64,000 nucleotides of DNA from Rehmannia glutinosa (Eukaryota > Streptophyta > Magnoliopsida > Lamiales > Orobanchaceae): the NCBI GenBank assembly GCA_016081115.2, contig CM071930.1:30519641-30583640 (forward strand). The letters run 5' to 3'. How positions within the stretch are numbered: the first letter of the stretch is position 1; every line of letters starts with the position of its first letter. The translations under genes were made by a program, and so were the position numbers. This document shows, in pieces, positions 36,700 to 48,430 of the stretch. The notes below the pieces were generated by a model. The model was not told where the DNA came from, did no database searches, and saw only the letters and a list, made by a program, of their open reading frames with translations.

Positions 36700-38170
36700 A
36701 GATACTCGAACAAACCTCCCGAGGAGCTAAAGTAGCTGTCCATGTAGCTAAGCAGTGACGGAGCTATCCCAATAGGAAAGACTAGTTACCGCTCCGTGCG
36801 TCCAAGACCATCCCGAAAGGAAAGACAAAATTCCCCCTCGCTTTAGATGTCATATGAATTCTTATCTAAATGAGCTTACAGTGTCCTAGCTTTCATTCCA
36901 AATTCTTCAAAGGACCTACGGATGAGCTACTAAAGCGTAGCGACGATGGAGGACTCCACTATCGACATTTGGACCGATGGAGAGGATAAGACCTCCATCT
37001 ACTAGGGCGGAATCACAGGGTGGCGTGTCATACACCACATACATACTCGAGGATAATTATCTTTTCACACGTGAAATTGTCCCAGGAGGCATCCCAGTGT
37101 ACTTCCATGGAACATCATCACCTAATATAGAATACGTGTCGAACAGGATCCCGGGTCTAACCTATTCCGCAGCCCACCACACCAAAACATGATGGGTGAA
37201 CGCGAACAAAAGCCAATAACCATAATAGCCTAACGGTTGACCGGTCACAAAGGAGACTTGAGACAGAGCTCTCTTAACGAAGGGTACCTCAAATAGATTC
37301 GTCCCCAATGTTGTATTCACAACACTTTAAGCAAATGACCTCTCAAACTGTAATATTATCAACTAATCAAAATGTTTGATTCTTAGACCATGGTATTTGA
37401 TTTACCAAACACATCATTATTGTATACTCTTTCATATATATAGCGCAACCCCATTTTTATTTTTGACCTTTTTGGAATCAAAATACCTAATCTAACTAAT
37501 AAGAAATTCCCCCTTGACAGTGGTATATGTTGTATATGTAAATCCTAGATGTGGCCCTCCCTATGCATCTGGACCTACTATTGGTTCAACAGTTTCAAGG
37601 TCATCTGCTCGAACTGCTGCTTTCATTCTTGCCCCTGCGCGGTAAACAGGCTCTAAAACGGGTGAGGAAGTCGAACTCTCTATCGCCTGGTTACGATCCA
37701 ATCTTTCTATTCAATGAGTTAGCGCTCCATGTAAAAGAGTGAGTAGGCCTTTGGGACTGGGGATTCTACTGAAGAAAGGGAAAGAATAACGATTTTTACT
37801 CCATCTTTAGTCCCTAGATCGAGGAGGACTGCGTTTTGAGCCCTTTCTGGGTTCCTAGCCCAGAGAGAAAGACAAGGCTGAGTTGCCCCTTCTACTACTG
37901 AGGTGGAATATGGATCCTTCCCCAGGAACGTCTCGTGGAATGGCAGGACCAAAGCTAAAACTTCCACTCCCTAGCGAGACCCTGAACCGGCTTTCTCAAT
38001 TCAACTAGCGGAGTGAGTGATGGAGCGACCCAAAACAAAGTACAAGACTGAGCTATGGAGGGATGTCGCTCATCAACGTCAGTTGCCGATCCGGTCGTCC
38101 ATCTCGGAGTCATCAACATCTCTGTTATCGGATATGAGTGGTCTTACCCCATATTTCAGATAATGAAATC
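36700..38170. other. GC-richer block inside the CACTA element, possibly organellar
   Basis: Base composition changes abruptly from AT-rich to near-balanced at about 36700 and back at about 38170. From 37740 to 38060 the style ('gagtaggcctttgggactgg', 'ccttccccaggaacg', 'aagacaaggctgagttgcc') resembles plant mitochondrial intergenic DNA. No gene is complete; the longest open segment (36977-37192) has no recognised domain. A captured nuclear or mitochondrial fragment is equally possible without a database search. Confidence 0.35.
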
Positions 38171-38369
38171 TTCTCCCCTGTGCTTGCTATTAAATATATA
38201 AATGTGAACTTAATTTAAAAAAATGTACTTAGTGATCACAAATCAATTGAAAACATAAACTAATTTTTTTTAACTAGGTAACCTAGAACTGTAGAGGAAC
38301 TGGAGAACTTAAAAATTCTTTGATATCCTGTCATTTTTCTTAACTAGCTGGCCTAAAATTTTGTTTTGA

Positions 38370-40106
38370 AGGTGAAAGAAGTGAAGATAATGAGAGTGGG
38401 ATGAGCTTCTTTATGGAGGATGGTGATATATTTTTACGTTTACAATGGGAATTTGATATTGGAAATGGAGACTCATGAGCTTGTCCGATAATAGGTTTGG
38501 GAAAATGTAAGTTCAATTTTATGCATTAGTTAATATGTGGTTCAGAGGACTGATTTTGAGGTTTATGGTGCATGGAATCTTGCTTTTTTGACAATAGTAT
38601 AAGAATACTTGTAACTGAGGGTTCACTTTTCCTATGCAATTGCCTTACTCTGCCTTCTTGAATTATTTGGATTCAAATTGGTTTTTGTAAAGTTCTAGCT
38701 ACAAGTTATTTTGTTGTCAATGAAGAGTTTGTCTGTTGAATTCTAGCTTTCCATGGCGAAATTAGAATCCATGTTTCTTAATTTGCCTGATATATTTATT
38801 GTTTTTTCATGGATAAATTAAAAATTGTATGTGAATGGATTCCTTTGTCAATCAAAATAGCCATTCTTGTTGATGCTTTGTTGTTTAGTTTGGTGGTTTT
38901 GTTGCCATTATTTCCATTTAAAATATATTTTAAAATTAGAATTTATGCACTGTCAGAAAGATATTGATTTTATGGCTTCGGTATAGTCATTCTGAGTTTG
39001 AGCCATCTATATTGCATGTGTCAAGGTTAAATCTTATAATATTATACTTTCTTCAAAACCTCTTTCAGAATTACTAATTCTAGTTATTTACTTTGAAATT
39101 GAAGAATTACACACGCAATTCATTCAGTTAGGCCAATTCTGGACTTTTCTTGTTTCTCATCTTCGAAGTTGATTCGTTTTGTGGCACTCTCTATATGGCT
39201 TAAATAAATTAACATTTGCTTAATGAGATTGTTTCCATGAAGGCACAATAATTCAAGCTGTTTCTAACCTATTTTCCAGATGACTTGACCTGAATATGAT
39301 CATTATGAAGAGTTTTCATATGTTAAAACAAAGGTATGGTATAAGTTATAATTAGTGTCTGTATTTAGAAAACAAATTGTTTGTTTTTTTGTGAACTATT
39401 GTCAAGAGAAACATTGCATGAAATATTTGAAAGGAATTACAACTCTTGTTTAGATATGGAGGTTCCTCTGATTTGCCACCTGTGGATGCTTATGGTAGTC
39501 ATCAGGTAAGATCAATTGTATTTTGATTATTATATTAAATAAAATGACGAACGAGAATGCAACTTGATCTATAAACTTTGCTGATTTATGATCATAATCT
39601 CTTGTCATTTGTAGAGTGGTAGTGCTAGCTCTCCTTACGGTGCTTATGGGAATTATTCATCTGGGCGTTCTTCTGGTTCTGGGTAAGATCTTCTCGTTGT
39701 TTTGACTTTATTAATATATGTGCTTCTTTGGAATTTGTATCAGGTGTACGAGTATAAGCAGTGTTTCTCCATAATCAAGATAAATGACATAATATTTTTC
39801 TCAGCATGTTCAATGGATTTTCTAGATCTTCAAGTCCTAGAGGATAGTGCTAGGTTGACCTACAGAATTGTGCTTGACCATTATGCATTGGACTCGTTTT
39901 ATTGTGTTTCCAATCTTCCTTATTAGTGTGCTGAATAGGTTTTCTCTTCTTCACTGGTTAAGTTGACTTGTCCAATTTGATCAACTTACACGGTACAATA
40001 CCTTACACAAGCTATTATAAATTCTCATTGTCCCTGATGGTGAGCTTCTTTTGCCAGATTATCTGGGTGTAACCATGTTTCACGTGGGAGAACATATGAC
40101 TACTAG
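38370..40106 (+). pseudogene. Captured 3' exons of a host gene with a Gly/Ser/Tyr-rich C-terminal tail
   Basis: Three exons join in phase with GT/AG borders: 39454-39505 (YGGSSDLPPVDAYGSHQ), 39615-39682 (SGSASSPYGAYGNYSSGRSS..) and 40058-40106 (LSGCNHVSRGRTYDY, stop). The encoded tail is the kind seen at the end of plant KH or hnRNP-type RNA-binding proteins, but no RNA-binding domain is present, so the family is a guess. An upstream segment near 38370-38480 (GERSEDNESGMSFFMEDGD) may be another exon. Introns are long and AT-rich, as in a genuine plant gene. It lies wholly within the CACTA element, which implies capture. Confidence 0.6.
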
Positions 40107-40916
40107 GCGAGGTTATTAAGATTTCAGGTCGACTATGACATCACTTATACATAATGTCATCATTTCAATCCAACTTTCCAACAAGTTCATTGCTGCTTAT
40201 CTCCACTTGCAAGTACCAGTTGATACTAAGTTTTGCAAATTGTTGTGATTGCAATACCTATATTGTATATATTTTGCTTATTTGTGGATAATATTGCATT
40301 ATTGTTTTACAATATTGTGTTTGGTATGTATCATAATACATGTATATAAAAGGTTTAAAAACATATAAAATCCAGAGAATTGAAAAACAAATTGGAGTAT
40401 TTGCAACGACAAAATTGTTGCTAATAAGTGTGATGCAAATAGGCATCTGTGACGATGTGTTGTGGCAAATAACCTTTATATGGATAACCATCAAGGCCTT
40501 ATTTGCGACGGCATAAGTCTTTTGCCATGGCAACCATGTCGTTGCAAAAAGAGTTTTTGAGTCGTGTTATTTGGAATGACTTTTTTGCCTAGACTTGTTG
40601 TCCCAAAAAATATAATAGCGACGACTGTTGACCTTTAGTCGTTGCAAAAAACCATTTTTCTGGTAGTCAAATGCATGTATTCAAAGTAAATAATATGGTT
40701 ACTTACTCGACATGTTCTCTTCAGGAACAATGGACATGAAAAGTAAATATCGCTGGTATGAATTTCTTATTCTCCATCAAAATGAGAATTGCAAGCTAGT
40801 TTAACGTGACAGATATAACTAGTACACGATAGAATTCTCATGATCCTCCAAAACACACAAAATTAAGAGGATGTTAGAACGAATCTAGTTGACAACATCA
40901 AACACCAGTAGGTCCC

Positions 40917-41840
40917 AAGAGGTGCCAAGTAAAGTCTACAAGGACGGAGGGCTGAATAGACTATACTGTTTCTATTTTTCAAACCATAGTTTAAAGTAAA
41001 TAGTTAAGTCCTTGCATACAGTTATAACTCCATATTTAGAAAGAGAGTTAATCACTTAACAGATCTCTTGACATAGTTGTTGATAGAGTAACTCAGCTGA
41101 AAAATAACAACTTTTAGAAAATCAGTTTTTTTTTAATAGCAGCGGAAGTCTTACACCCTAAAGATTTTTGGCAATCAACATAAGTGTTTTACAGAGAGTT
41201 ATTAAGGAGTTTAAGCAGCAATAAGAATGACAGAATGTATAGTGCGGGAATTTAAATAGACACAAATATTTATAGTGGTTCGAGGATGAGGTAATTCCTC
41301 TACGTCCACTATTCTCATACTCCAGGAGGAATCCACTATGTATCAAGTAACTTTAGATACAAAGTACAATCAGTACTGCCACTGGACTTAGCTCTTCACT
41401 GGACTTCTGTAATTACTTTAACTCACCGGAGAATGCAAGACTTGATCATACAACCCTCTTGAAATCTTTAGTCCTTCGTTCGACAAGAACCTAACTACAC
41501 TTCTTCACTTCAAGCCAGTGTAGACCCAGTTTGTTTTTCACAATGGTTTCCTCTTTAACTATTGATACAACCTTGATTTTCTACTTGAATGTTGGATAAT
41601 GTGTTCTAGATGAAGCTTGAGGATATCATTTTCGGGCTCGATGGAGAGCTTTTTATTTGAAGATTTTTTCTCGTTCTCTTGTGTCTTTTGTTTCGTGTCT
41701 CTCTAAATTTTCCTAAGCTTTTATAGTGTGGATTTGAATTCTGTCCGTTGAAGAGATATAAAAATTCAAATCCCACCGTTGGATAGTTGACATGTCCTTT
41801 TGGATGGTTTAGTGTATTTATCTCGACAAAGAAATACAAG
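40917..41840 (-). repeat. Diverged SIRE-type Copia LTR fragment
   Basis: The reverse strand ends ...CTTGGGACCTACT, as the LTRs at 1708 and 46842 do. It also shares 'ggttcgaggatgaggtaattcctc', 'ctccaggaggaatccac' and the 'ccgttgaagagata' block with them, in the same order. It is more diverged and lacks the TGTTGGG end, so it is an older, truncated copy. No primer-binding site follows it. Confidence 0.7.
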
Positions 41841-42799
41841 AAATGCTCCACATCAAAGTTGCAACTTTACCCATATTTTCACTTTACGCACCAAACTTTA
41901 ATTTGTTATACTATGCCTCTTAAACTATGAAAGTTTCTACACTTTACCCGATATAGACAATTTGGCCCTCATGGTTTTATTCTTTTGTGACAATAGTTCT
42001 AGTTATCTCCTTAAACTCCAATTTGTGGTATATTACTACATAATTATAATTTTATTGCACAATTCATTAAATATAAAATTTAACTCCAAAATCAATTTGT
42101 TTTCAAATTTCACAAAGCATGACAACCCACATTTTCTGTCACATGTTTTTGTTTGTGGCATTGTTAGACCTACTTAGTTCTAGTTTCTAATCCGAAATCT
42201 TAAGGGATCATATCATGTTTCTAGCCTGTAAACTCAACAGGACACACATTTGCAAACGTCTCACCGCCAAGTATTTATCCGTTTACAAACCAGGTCTTTT
42301 GATTGAAAATGAAGATAGTCCCTTACGACCATATAGAGCCCAACATGTTCCTTAAAATTCATACATTTCTTTGACCACTCGGTTGCAAAGCCACCAGTCG
42401 ATAAATTATTGCCTCTAAACGGTTTAATAGATGTCTCCGTCCAACATCACTAATAGGGAAGATGGTCTACAAATTAACCAACTCTTTCAATAATGGCTAA
42501 ACACATCATTGGTTCGTTTCCTACTCTAGGCGTATAAGATAATTCTTCAAAGGGATAGATCAATAAGACATTATGAACATTTGTTGAAGCAAAAGCCTAG
42601 AACTTGAAGAAATATTTATTATATTAGTAAACTCCATTTGGGAGTAGAATACCGGTTTAGCTTTTCATATATGAGGTTTGCACCCGTAAACACATAAACT
42701 AGAATACTCCACACACACAAAATTTAAACACTCAGCTATTAGACTTCTAAAACTACCATTTATATAGAAGTAAGGGATGCCTCTATATCCTTGAATTAT
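41841..42799. other. Unassigned AT-rich DNA
   Basis: The part 41860-41960 ('ccatattttcactttacgcacc') looks like a MITE end. The part 42300-42790 may continue the pararetrovirus relic on the minus strand but no domain is visible. Confidence 0.4.
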
Positions 42800-43827
42800 T
42801 GCTTCCACTTGCTGAAAGTAGTGAATGCCTACTCAGCCTCACATGTTTTGGGTCCCAGTCTTGTCTGGTATCCAAAGCATGTTGATAAAGCTCCAAAGTT
42901 TGCTAACTCGTTTCCTTCATTTTTTAGTGTATTGGAAGGAATCTTGTTCAGTCCCACCTTTTGTATTTTTGAAAAGTGGGTATTCGTGTGTATGGAATAC
43001 ATATCTCACTAGGTATGTCGGGAATCTATTTTTTTGGTGACCCCAAATTATTGGAGACTTTGGCAGCTTTTGTGAATTTCCTTCTCTGTCTCCGGGACAT
43101 CTCAGATCAATATTTGGTCTAAATCCTTTGCCAAATTCATAATCTTTTGCGAAATTCTGGCTCCTTTTGATTTGATCATTTTGGGAAAAGATGATTTTCC
43201 ATGTGACCAATATGAGTCATATTGCAATATTTCTGACGAGTTTCTTTACTCCACGGAAGCTTGTTTTCCCAAAGAAGACTTCTCTTCTTCTCAAAGAAGT
43301 CTTCTCGTCATAGTGTTTAACAGGAACAATCCATTCACTTATTTTTGATAAAACTTGAATAGAAACTTGACTTTTTCTATATCTATAAGACAGATCCATA
43401 ATTCCCATGCTCTTCTTGTTGAGATTTGATCTTCCATTAAAGAAACAACCAAAGAAACTTCTTCTAAATTGGCTTCCATGATGGTTCTGAAAGCCCTTTC
43501 AATTGGTCTTTGAAGCATGATATAGTGAAAGACTGAAAGGCTTTATGATTATCTTTTCCAACGGGTTCCAAAGCTGCACTTCTAAAATACAATTCCAAAA
43601 TATCCCATCATTTTAAGCTTTTCATTATTCGACCAACACACGTACACTGCTTTCTTGACCCATTTTGGTAATTGTTTAATTTCCGAGAAGGCTGGAGGGG
43701 TAGTATAGATCAAAGCTAGAGCTCCAAACTCATACCACCGCTTGACTTCTTGATGGATTGGAATTGAATGGAATTAGGTTGGAATGGAATAACATTAGGA
43801 ATTGAATGATGTAGTATTACTATTATT

Positions 43828-44786
43828 ATGATTGGTATGTACAAGGAATGGAGAAATGAATGGATGACGATTTTTTACTTGATTTAAATATCTTGATTGA
43901 TAATTATAAATGAATGATAGTAATTGAGAAAATAATTTTAAAGTATCAAATTCTCTTAAATAAAATTTTATTAAATATGTTATTCGTAAATTGATATAAG
44001 ATTATTATAATGTGTGCTAAATAATATATATATATATATATATATATATCTATGATATCAAAAATATTTTATATAATATTTTTTATGGATAATTACAAAA
44101 ACACCCCTGAGATTTGGGCTAATTACAAAAAAATCTAGAGATGTTTTAAAATTACAAAAAACCCCATCAAGTTTGATTATGTGTTAAATTTAAGGGGGTA
44201 ACTATAATATTTTTATAAATATCATGAGGGTTTTGATATTTTTTTGCTTATGAAGGGGGAAAATGTAAGACAGAATCAAACTTCAAGGGTTTTTTATAAT
44301 TTTAAAAAATCTCTGGGTTTTTATGTAATTATCCCAAATCTCAGGGGTATTTTTGTAATCATCTCTATTTTTTATAAGAAAATATAGAAAATCAACAAAA
44401 GAATTCTATATCAAAATTTTGATTTAACTATTGAATATTGATAGAAATTGAATATGATTTATTCAAATATTAAATATAACTCATATTTAAATTATAAATA
44501 TTTTTTATTTATAACACTACTTTTCGAAAATATAGATTATATCCAACATTTTTAGTCATTTATAGAAAGATAGTTTTATCAAAAATAAAATTTGAGTCAT
44601 TGTTGATGATTGGGAATAGCTAAACCCATGGGGGAGAGGAGGAATGGTCATTCCCTTACTTTTGGGAATAGGGATTCCCATGGGAATGAGTATTATCATT
44701 ATTAAAGCATACAAAACATGTGAATGGAAATGAAACAAGGAATGCTCATTCCATTCCTACCCCATTCCCACATACCAATCATGCCG
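43828..44786. mobile_element. Tourist/Harbinger-like element
   Basis: Left ATGATTGGTATGTACAAGGA and reverse complement of right GGCATGATTGGTATGTGGGA pair, with repeated GGAATGG motifs inside both ends. TTA lies on each side (before 43828 and after 44786), which fits the 3-bp TTA/TAA target site of this superfamily. No transposase. AT-rich interior with a nested MITE (44087-44366). The left end appears shortened by a few bases. Confidence 0.6.
44087..44366. mobile_element. Mutator-type MITE with perfect 9-bp target duplication
   Basis: The ends GGATAATTACAAAAACACCC and, in reverse complement, GATGATTACAAAAATACCCC continue to match through CTGAGATTTGGG. The 9 bases ATTTTTTAT occur directly before (44078-44086) and after (44367-44375). 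The interior repeats the end motif several times ('attacaaaaaa'). It sits within the Tourist-like element, so it is the youngest insertion here. Related copies lie in the CoA ligase introns. Confidence 0.92.
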
Positions 44787-45324
44787 TTAGGTATTTTCCA
44801 AAATATCAATTTTTCTTCTTTTTGAATGAATTACCTGTCTTGCAATAATTTTCTCCCAATTAGCCTTATAATCCTACTAAGAAAAATAACTTATTTTTGT
44901 TAGTATCAACCTCGAAGTTGTATGTCATCGGCCTAAGACTGATCTCTCCGTCCTTTACCCCGGATGTACTGGGTTGACACGATGACTCGTTGAGGAGTCC
45001 TGCATTTTTCCTTCGGTCAGTATTTCTATAAGCTTAGGGCTTGTGCTAGTGGTTCTTGAATCCTCTGTTACTGGTTGAGGAGTCCTGCATTCTAAACACT
45101 GCTTTTGCTTATTACCGTCCCTAAGGAGTGGCCCCTGGAATTGTGAGTCCAAACACACGCTCATATGCGATCGATCACATTGTCCGGATCAATTTTTTGT
45201 AACTTTCTGGCCAAATCAACATTGATGACCAGAGTGTTAAATTCTAGGAGAAGCATCTTAAGATGATCGTTGAGGTGTCTTGATGCTGTGAGGATGGAAT
45301 CAACTTCAATTCCCTCCATATCTT

Positions 45325-46145
45325 GTTAGAAAATCTGCAAGAATATTTTCATGAGATTTTATAATGGCAATGTCATAATCATAATATTAGCATTCAACTT
45401 GCCATCTAAGTAATTTAGCCTTTTTTTGGTTTAGATTCAAATTTATTTTTTTCGAAAAACCTTGGCACTTGAATTATCCATTTTAAGGTGAATTTTTAAG
45501 TTATTAAATATAGAGACAATTTTTTAAATTCCTATCTGACTGCAAAGAACCCCTTCTCATTGATATGTCATAGGTTTGCTTTACTGTCTGAAAATAGACC
45601 ACTGCAATATCGACATTAGCATTCAACTTGCCATCTAAGTAATTTAGCCTTTTTTTGGTTTAGATTCAAATTTATTTTTTTCGAAAAACCTTGGCACTTG
45701 AATTATCCATTTTAAGGTGAATTTTTAAGTTATTAAATATAGAGACAATGTTTTAAATTCCTATCTGACTGCAAAGAACCCCTTCTCATTGATATGTCAT
45801 AGGTTTGCTTCACTGTCTGAAAATAGACCACTGCAATATCGACATGACACTTCTCCATTTGGTTTGGCTTTAGTAACAACTGTTGCCTACCAATAATTAC
45901 TGGCATTTGTGTAAAGAACCAATTCATCTTCATCCTGAGAAATTGCAAGTTTTAGATTTTGCAAACTTCCTTAAGATGCTTTATCCCTTCTTGATGTTCA
46001 TTTCCCATTTGAATATTACATCATTTTTTTAGTAATGGACTAAACACATTCATGTAATGTGCACCAGATTGTTTATGAACATTTCAACAAAATTAACGAC
46101 TCTGAGAAAACTTTGAAGTTGTTTCTTGTCTTTGAGAATATCTAG
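45325..46145 (-). pseudogene. Endogenous pararetrovirus (Caulimoviridae) RT-RNase H relic
   Basis: The minus strand encodes, with several stops, the end of a reverse transcriptase and an RNase H of caulimovirid type: a connection-like segment beginning KDKKQLQSF near 46135, an RNase H segment with CRYCSGLFSDSEAN near 45830, and the characteristic end ENILADFLTR near 45340. Such sequences are old integrated copies of plant DNA viruses. A 229-bp internal tandem duplication (45391-45845) and multiple stops make it non-functional. It follows directly on a Copia gag. The genus cannot be decided by eye. Confidence 0.7.
45388..45845 (-). repeat. 229-bp tandem duplication inside the pararetrovirus RNase H
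   Basis: Two copies beginning 'cattcaacttgccatctaag' at 45391 and 45620 are nearly identical (differences such as 'aatttttta' versus 'aatgtttta'). The duplication repeats part of the RNase H region, so it arose after integration by local duplication. Confidence 0.93.
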
Positions 46146-46710
46146 AGGCTTCTCAGAATCTTCATACACATTTTCTTCTGTGTATATTCTTTCCCAAGTG
46201 CTGATAGCTCATTTGTGATTTCAGTGAATCTAGCATCCCGCTGATCCAAGGTTTCACCTGCAAGCATTTTAAAATTTTCAAATTTCTGTACAGCAAAAGA
46301 CAATTTGTTTTCTTTAATTTGCCAGATCCTTTACAAATTAAAGTTAATTTATCCCAGATTTGTTTTGCAGTTTGTCAAGATTTGACTTTGTTGAACATTG
46401 CTTTGTCCAAGGTTTTGTAAAGTATGTCCTTGGCTACATTGTCCAAGTTGTATCTTTTTTTGTCCTCGTTTGTCCACTCAGTCCTTGGTTTCTCAACTAG
46501 GGTTGGTCTTGCCTCAGCAGCAGCTTCTTCTCCTTCAGCTGCAGCTGCTCTCCGTACGGTTGTGTTCATTTTCAGTATTTGCAGTGGCCCATCCTCTATC
46601 ACTATCCATATTTCATCATGTAAAGCAGATAGATGAGCCTGCATACGAATTTTCCAGGTATCAAATTCCTCAATAGTGAACATGGGAATACGTGTCAAAT
46701 TTGCTTCCAT
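46146..46710 (-). pseudogene. Copia gag (UBN2 type), truncated
   Basis: The frame starts at ATG 46710 (MEANLTRIPMFTIEEFDTWK) and shows the usual gag order: W-K-x-R-M-Q-A-H-L near the start, the linker ARPTLVEKPRTEWTNEDKKR, DKAMFNKVKS, and further on TLDQRDARFTEITNELSALG and YTQKKMCMKILRSL. Stops interrupt it near 46375 and 46320. It lies just downstream, on the minus strand, of a primer-binding site and LTR, as expected for a 5' end. At about 46145 it changes into pararetrovirus sequence before the zinc knuckle. Confidence 0.8.
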
Positions 46711-46828
46711 GATAATAACTTTGCTGGGAAAAAAAAACTTTTGAAAGAGCAAGTGTTAAAAGTTTCTTTGAAAGATTTGAGATCTAGTTCAAGAACTAAC
46801 CGGTCGCGGAGGCTCAATGAACCAACCA

Positions 46829-46839
46829 CTCTGATACCA
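46829..46839 (-). other. Primer-binding site, initiator-Met tRNA type
   Basis: The reverse strand reads TGGTATCAGAG two bases after the LTR end CCTACA. This is the standard PBS of plant Copia elements and fixes the LTR at 46842-48430 as the 5' LTR of a minus-strand element. Confidence 0.9.
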
Positions 46840-46841
46840 CT

Positions 46842-48430
46842 TGTAGGTCCCAAGGGGTATAAGTAAGGTTTAGAAGGGGGGGTTGAATAAACCTTACCAA
46901 CTTTTCGATCTTAGTCTTTTTAAAATTATTACAGAGTTAATACACATCTAAGTCCTTAGGGGACAGCTAAGTTAGTTAATCAGCAGAGTTAGCCACTCAA
47001 GACTGATAGAGTCATTGATAGAATAACTTCATTGTTTAGTCTAAACCTTAACTTGGGTCAGTGATGAGTTTTTCAGCGGAAGACTTAACACCCTTGAATT
47101 TGATTTAACTTTATTTTAACACTTGATTTTAGCACTTAGTTATTTATCAGTTGGATAGTAAATTATCAACAGATATGAAATGAGTATGCAGAAATATAAA
47201 TATGCTGAAATGTAAATGACACAAGTAATTTTTATAGAGGTTCGAAGATGGGGTAATTCTTCTAATCCTCTCTTCTCCAACTCCTGGAGGAATCCACTAA
47301 GTAATGATCAATTCACAAAGTGGTTATCAGTCTAGAGACAAGTCTTGATCACGCAGCCGACTTGCTCCTTGGACTCGATCCGAGATGCCTTGGTCACACA
47401 AATGGCTTCTCGTCCGACTCGCTTTTCTTCACAGGCGCTTGTCTTGCTACTTCAGCTCACTTTCTCAACCTTCTTGGATTTGATCACGAAGCCTTCCAAT
47501 AACTTGAGATTGGTTCGACCTTGAAACTTCCTACAATCCTCCTTAGAAAGTAGGCCCCTTTTGACTCTTCAAAAGTTTCCTCTTCAACAGTTTGAAGTTG
47601 TCTTTCCTTCACAGCTTTGTGTTGGATTGATTTCCTTCGAGATTTAGGCTTGAGGATTTTGCTTGAATATCTTGAGAATATTTTGCAGGTTACAGATTTA
47701 ATAATGCTTGTTCGTTCGTGGTTCAGGTAATCAAGGTAACCTTTTCTCTATGAAATCCCTCAGCCTTTTATAGTGAACTTTTCAAAAATCTGCCCGTTGA
47801 AGAGATAGGCTGATTTTCAAAAGTCACTTGTGTTCGTTGGCTTGTCTTTTCTTGGTCTTCAGTCTTGAGATGTAGACCTTTCCTCGTATTAAATGAATGT
47901 CCAGCTTTTCAGGTTCTAACACGAGGTGCAGTGCTTCCCATTGGTTTATTCCTTTTGCACGCTTCGGGATCGAGCACTTTTTAAGACATGGCAAAGATGG
48001 AAGTATTACTTATTTAAGTAAAGTTCTTGACTTCTGTGCAACGGATTCTTTTCAGTTAACTCCTCTTTGCAGCTTCCTTTTCCCCAGGTAACTTGAGTCT
48101 GTTTCAATCATTGAAAGACTCATCTATCACTTCAACTTGTGACATGGCTTCTTTGAGTTGACTTAACTGACTATTCACATAGTTGTCCCTCAGCTGTTAC
48201 ATCTTCAATCGAGTCTTTGGTCCTCTTTCTTGGCCATACTCAGCTGTTCCACAGCGGAGTCTTCACTTCACTCTTTCAGTTGACTTCTTGTATTTCCAGG
48301 CATAGCTGACTTGACTCAGCTCATACAGCTCTATCTATTACAATAAGAATTACAAGGAAAATGGGGTGCCAACATTCTAATCTAAGTTTTACATGGCATT
48401 CATCAAAATCTACAAAGTAATTTCCCAACA
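46842..48430 (-). repeat. 5' LTR of a SIRE/Maximus-like Copia element
   Basis: On the minus strand it starts TGTTGGGAAATTAC at 48430 and ends CTTGGGACCTACA at 46842, about 1.59 kb. It aligns in order with the LTR at 1708-3261 and less well with 40917-41840. It is followed by a PBS and gag. The 3' part of the element is gone. Confidence 0.88.

Larger units (their letters stand above)
35104..40678 (+). mobile_element. CACTA (En/Spm-type) element, about 5.6 kb, no transposase
   Basis: The left terminus is CACTACAAGAAATAGGG and the right terminus TTTTTCTGGTAGT(C), so the inverted ends agree apart from the last base (C for G). Subterminal DNA carries repeated 'tttgcgacg' / 'cgttgcaaaa' motifs in both orientations (35130-35230 and 40400-40655), as in CACTA elements. 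The interior has spliced host-like exons (39454-40106), another broken open segment (35878-36201) and a GC-richer block (36700-38170). No TNPD-like transposase is present. The expected 3-bp target duplication does not match (TAC versus AAA), so one end may have been altered. Confidence 0.8.
42800..45324 (-). pseudogene. Probable downstream region of an endogenous caulimovirid, broken and interrupted
   Basis: After the RNase H region the minus strand continues with short open pieces (for example MEGIEVDSILTAS near 45310 and KQLPKWVKKAVYV near 43665), with many stops and frameshifts. Their order behind RT/RNase H suggests a further viral reading frame, as in caulimovirids where an ORF follows the polymerase, but I recognise no domain. 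A Tourist-like element (43828-44786) splits the region. The assignment is by position and could be wrong. Confidence 0.3.
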
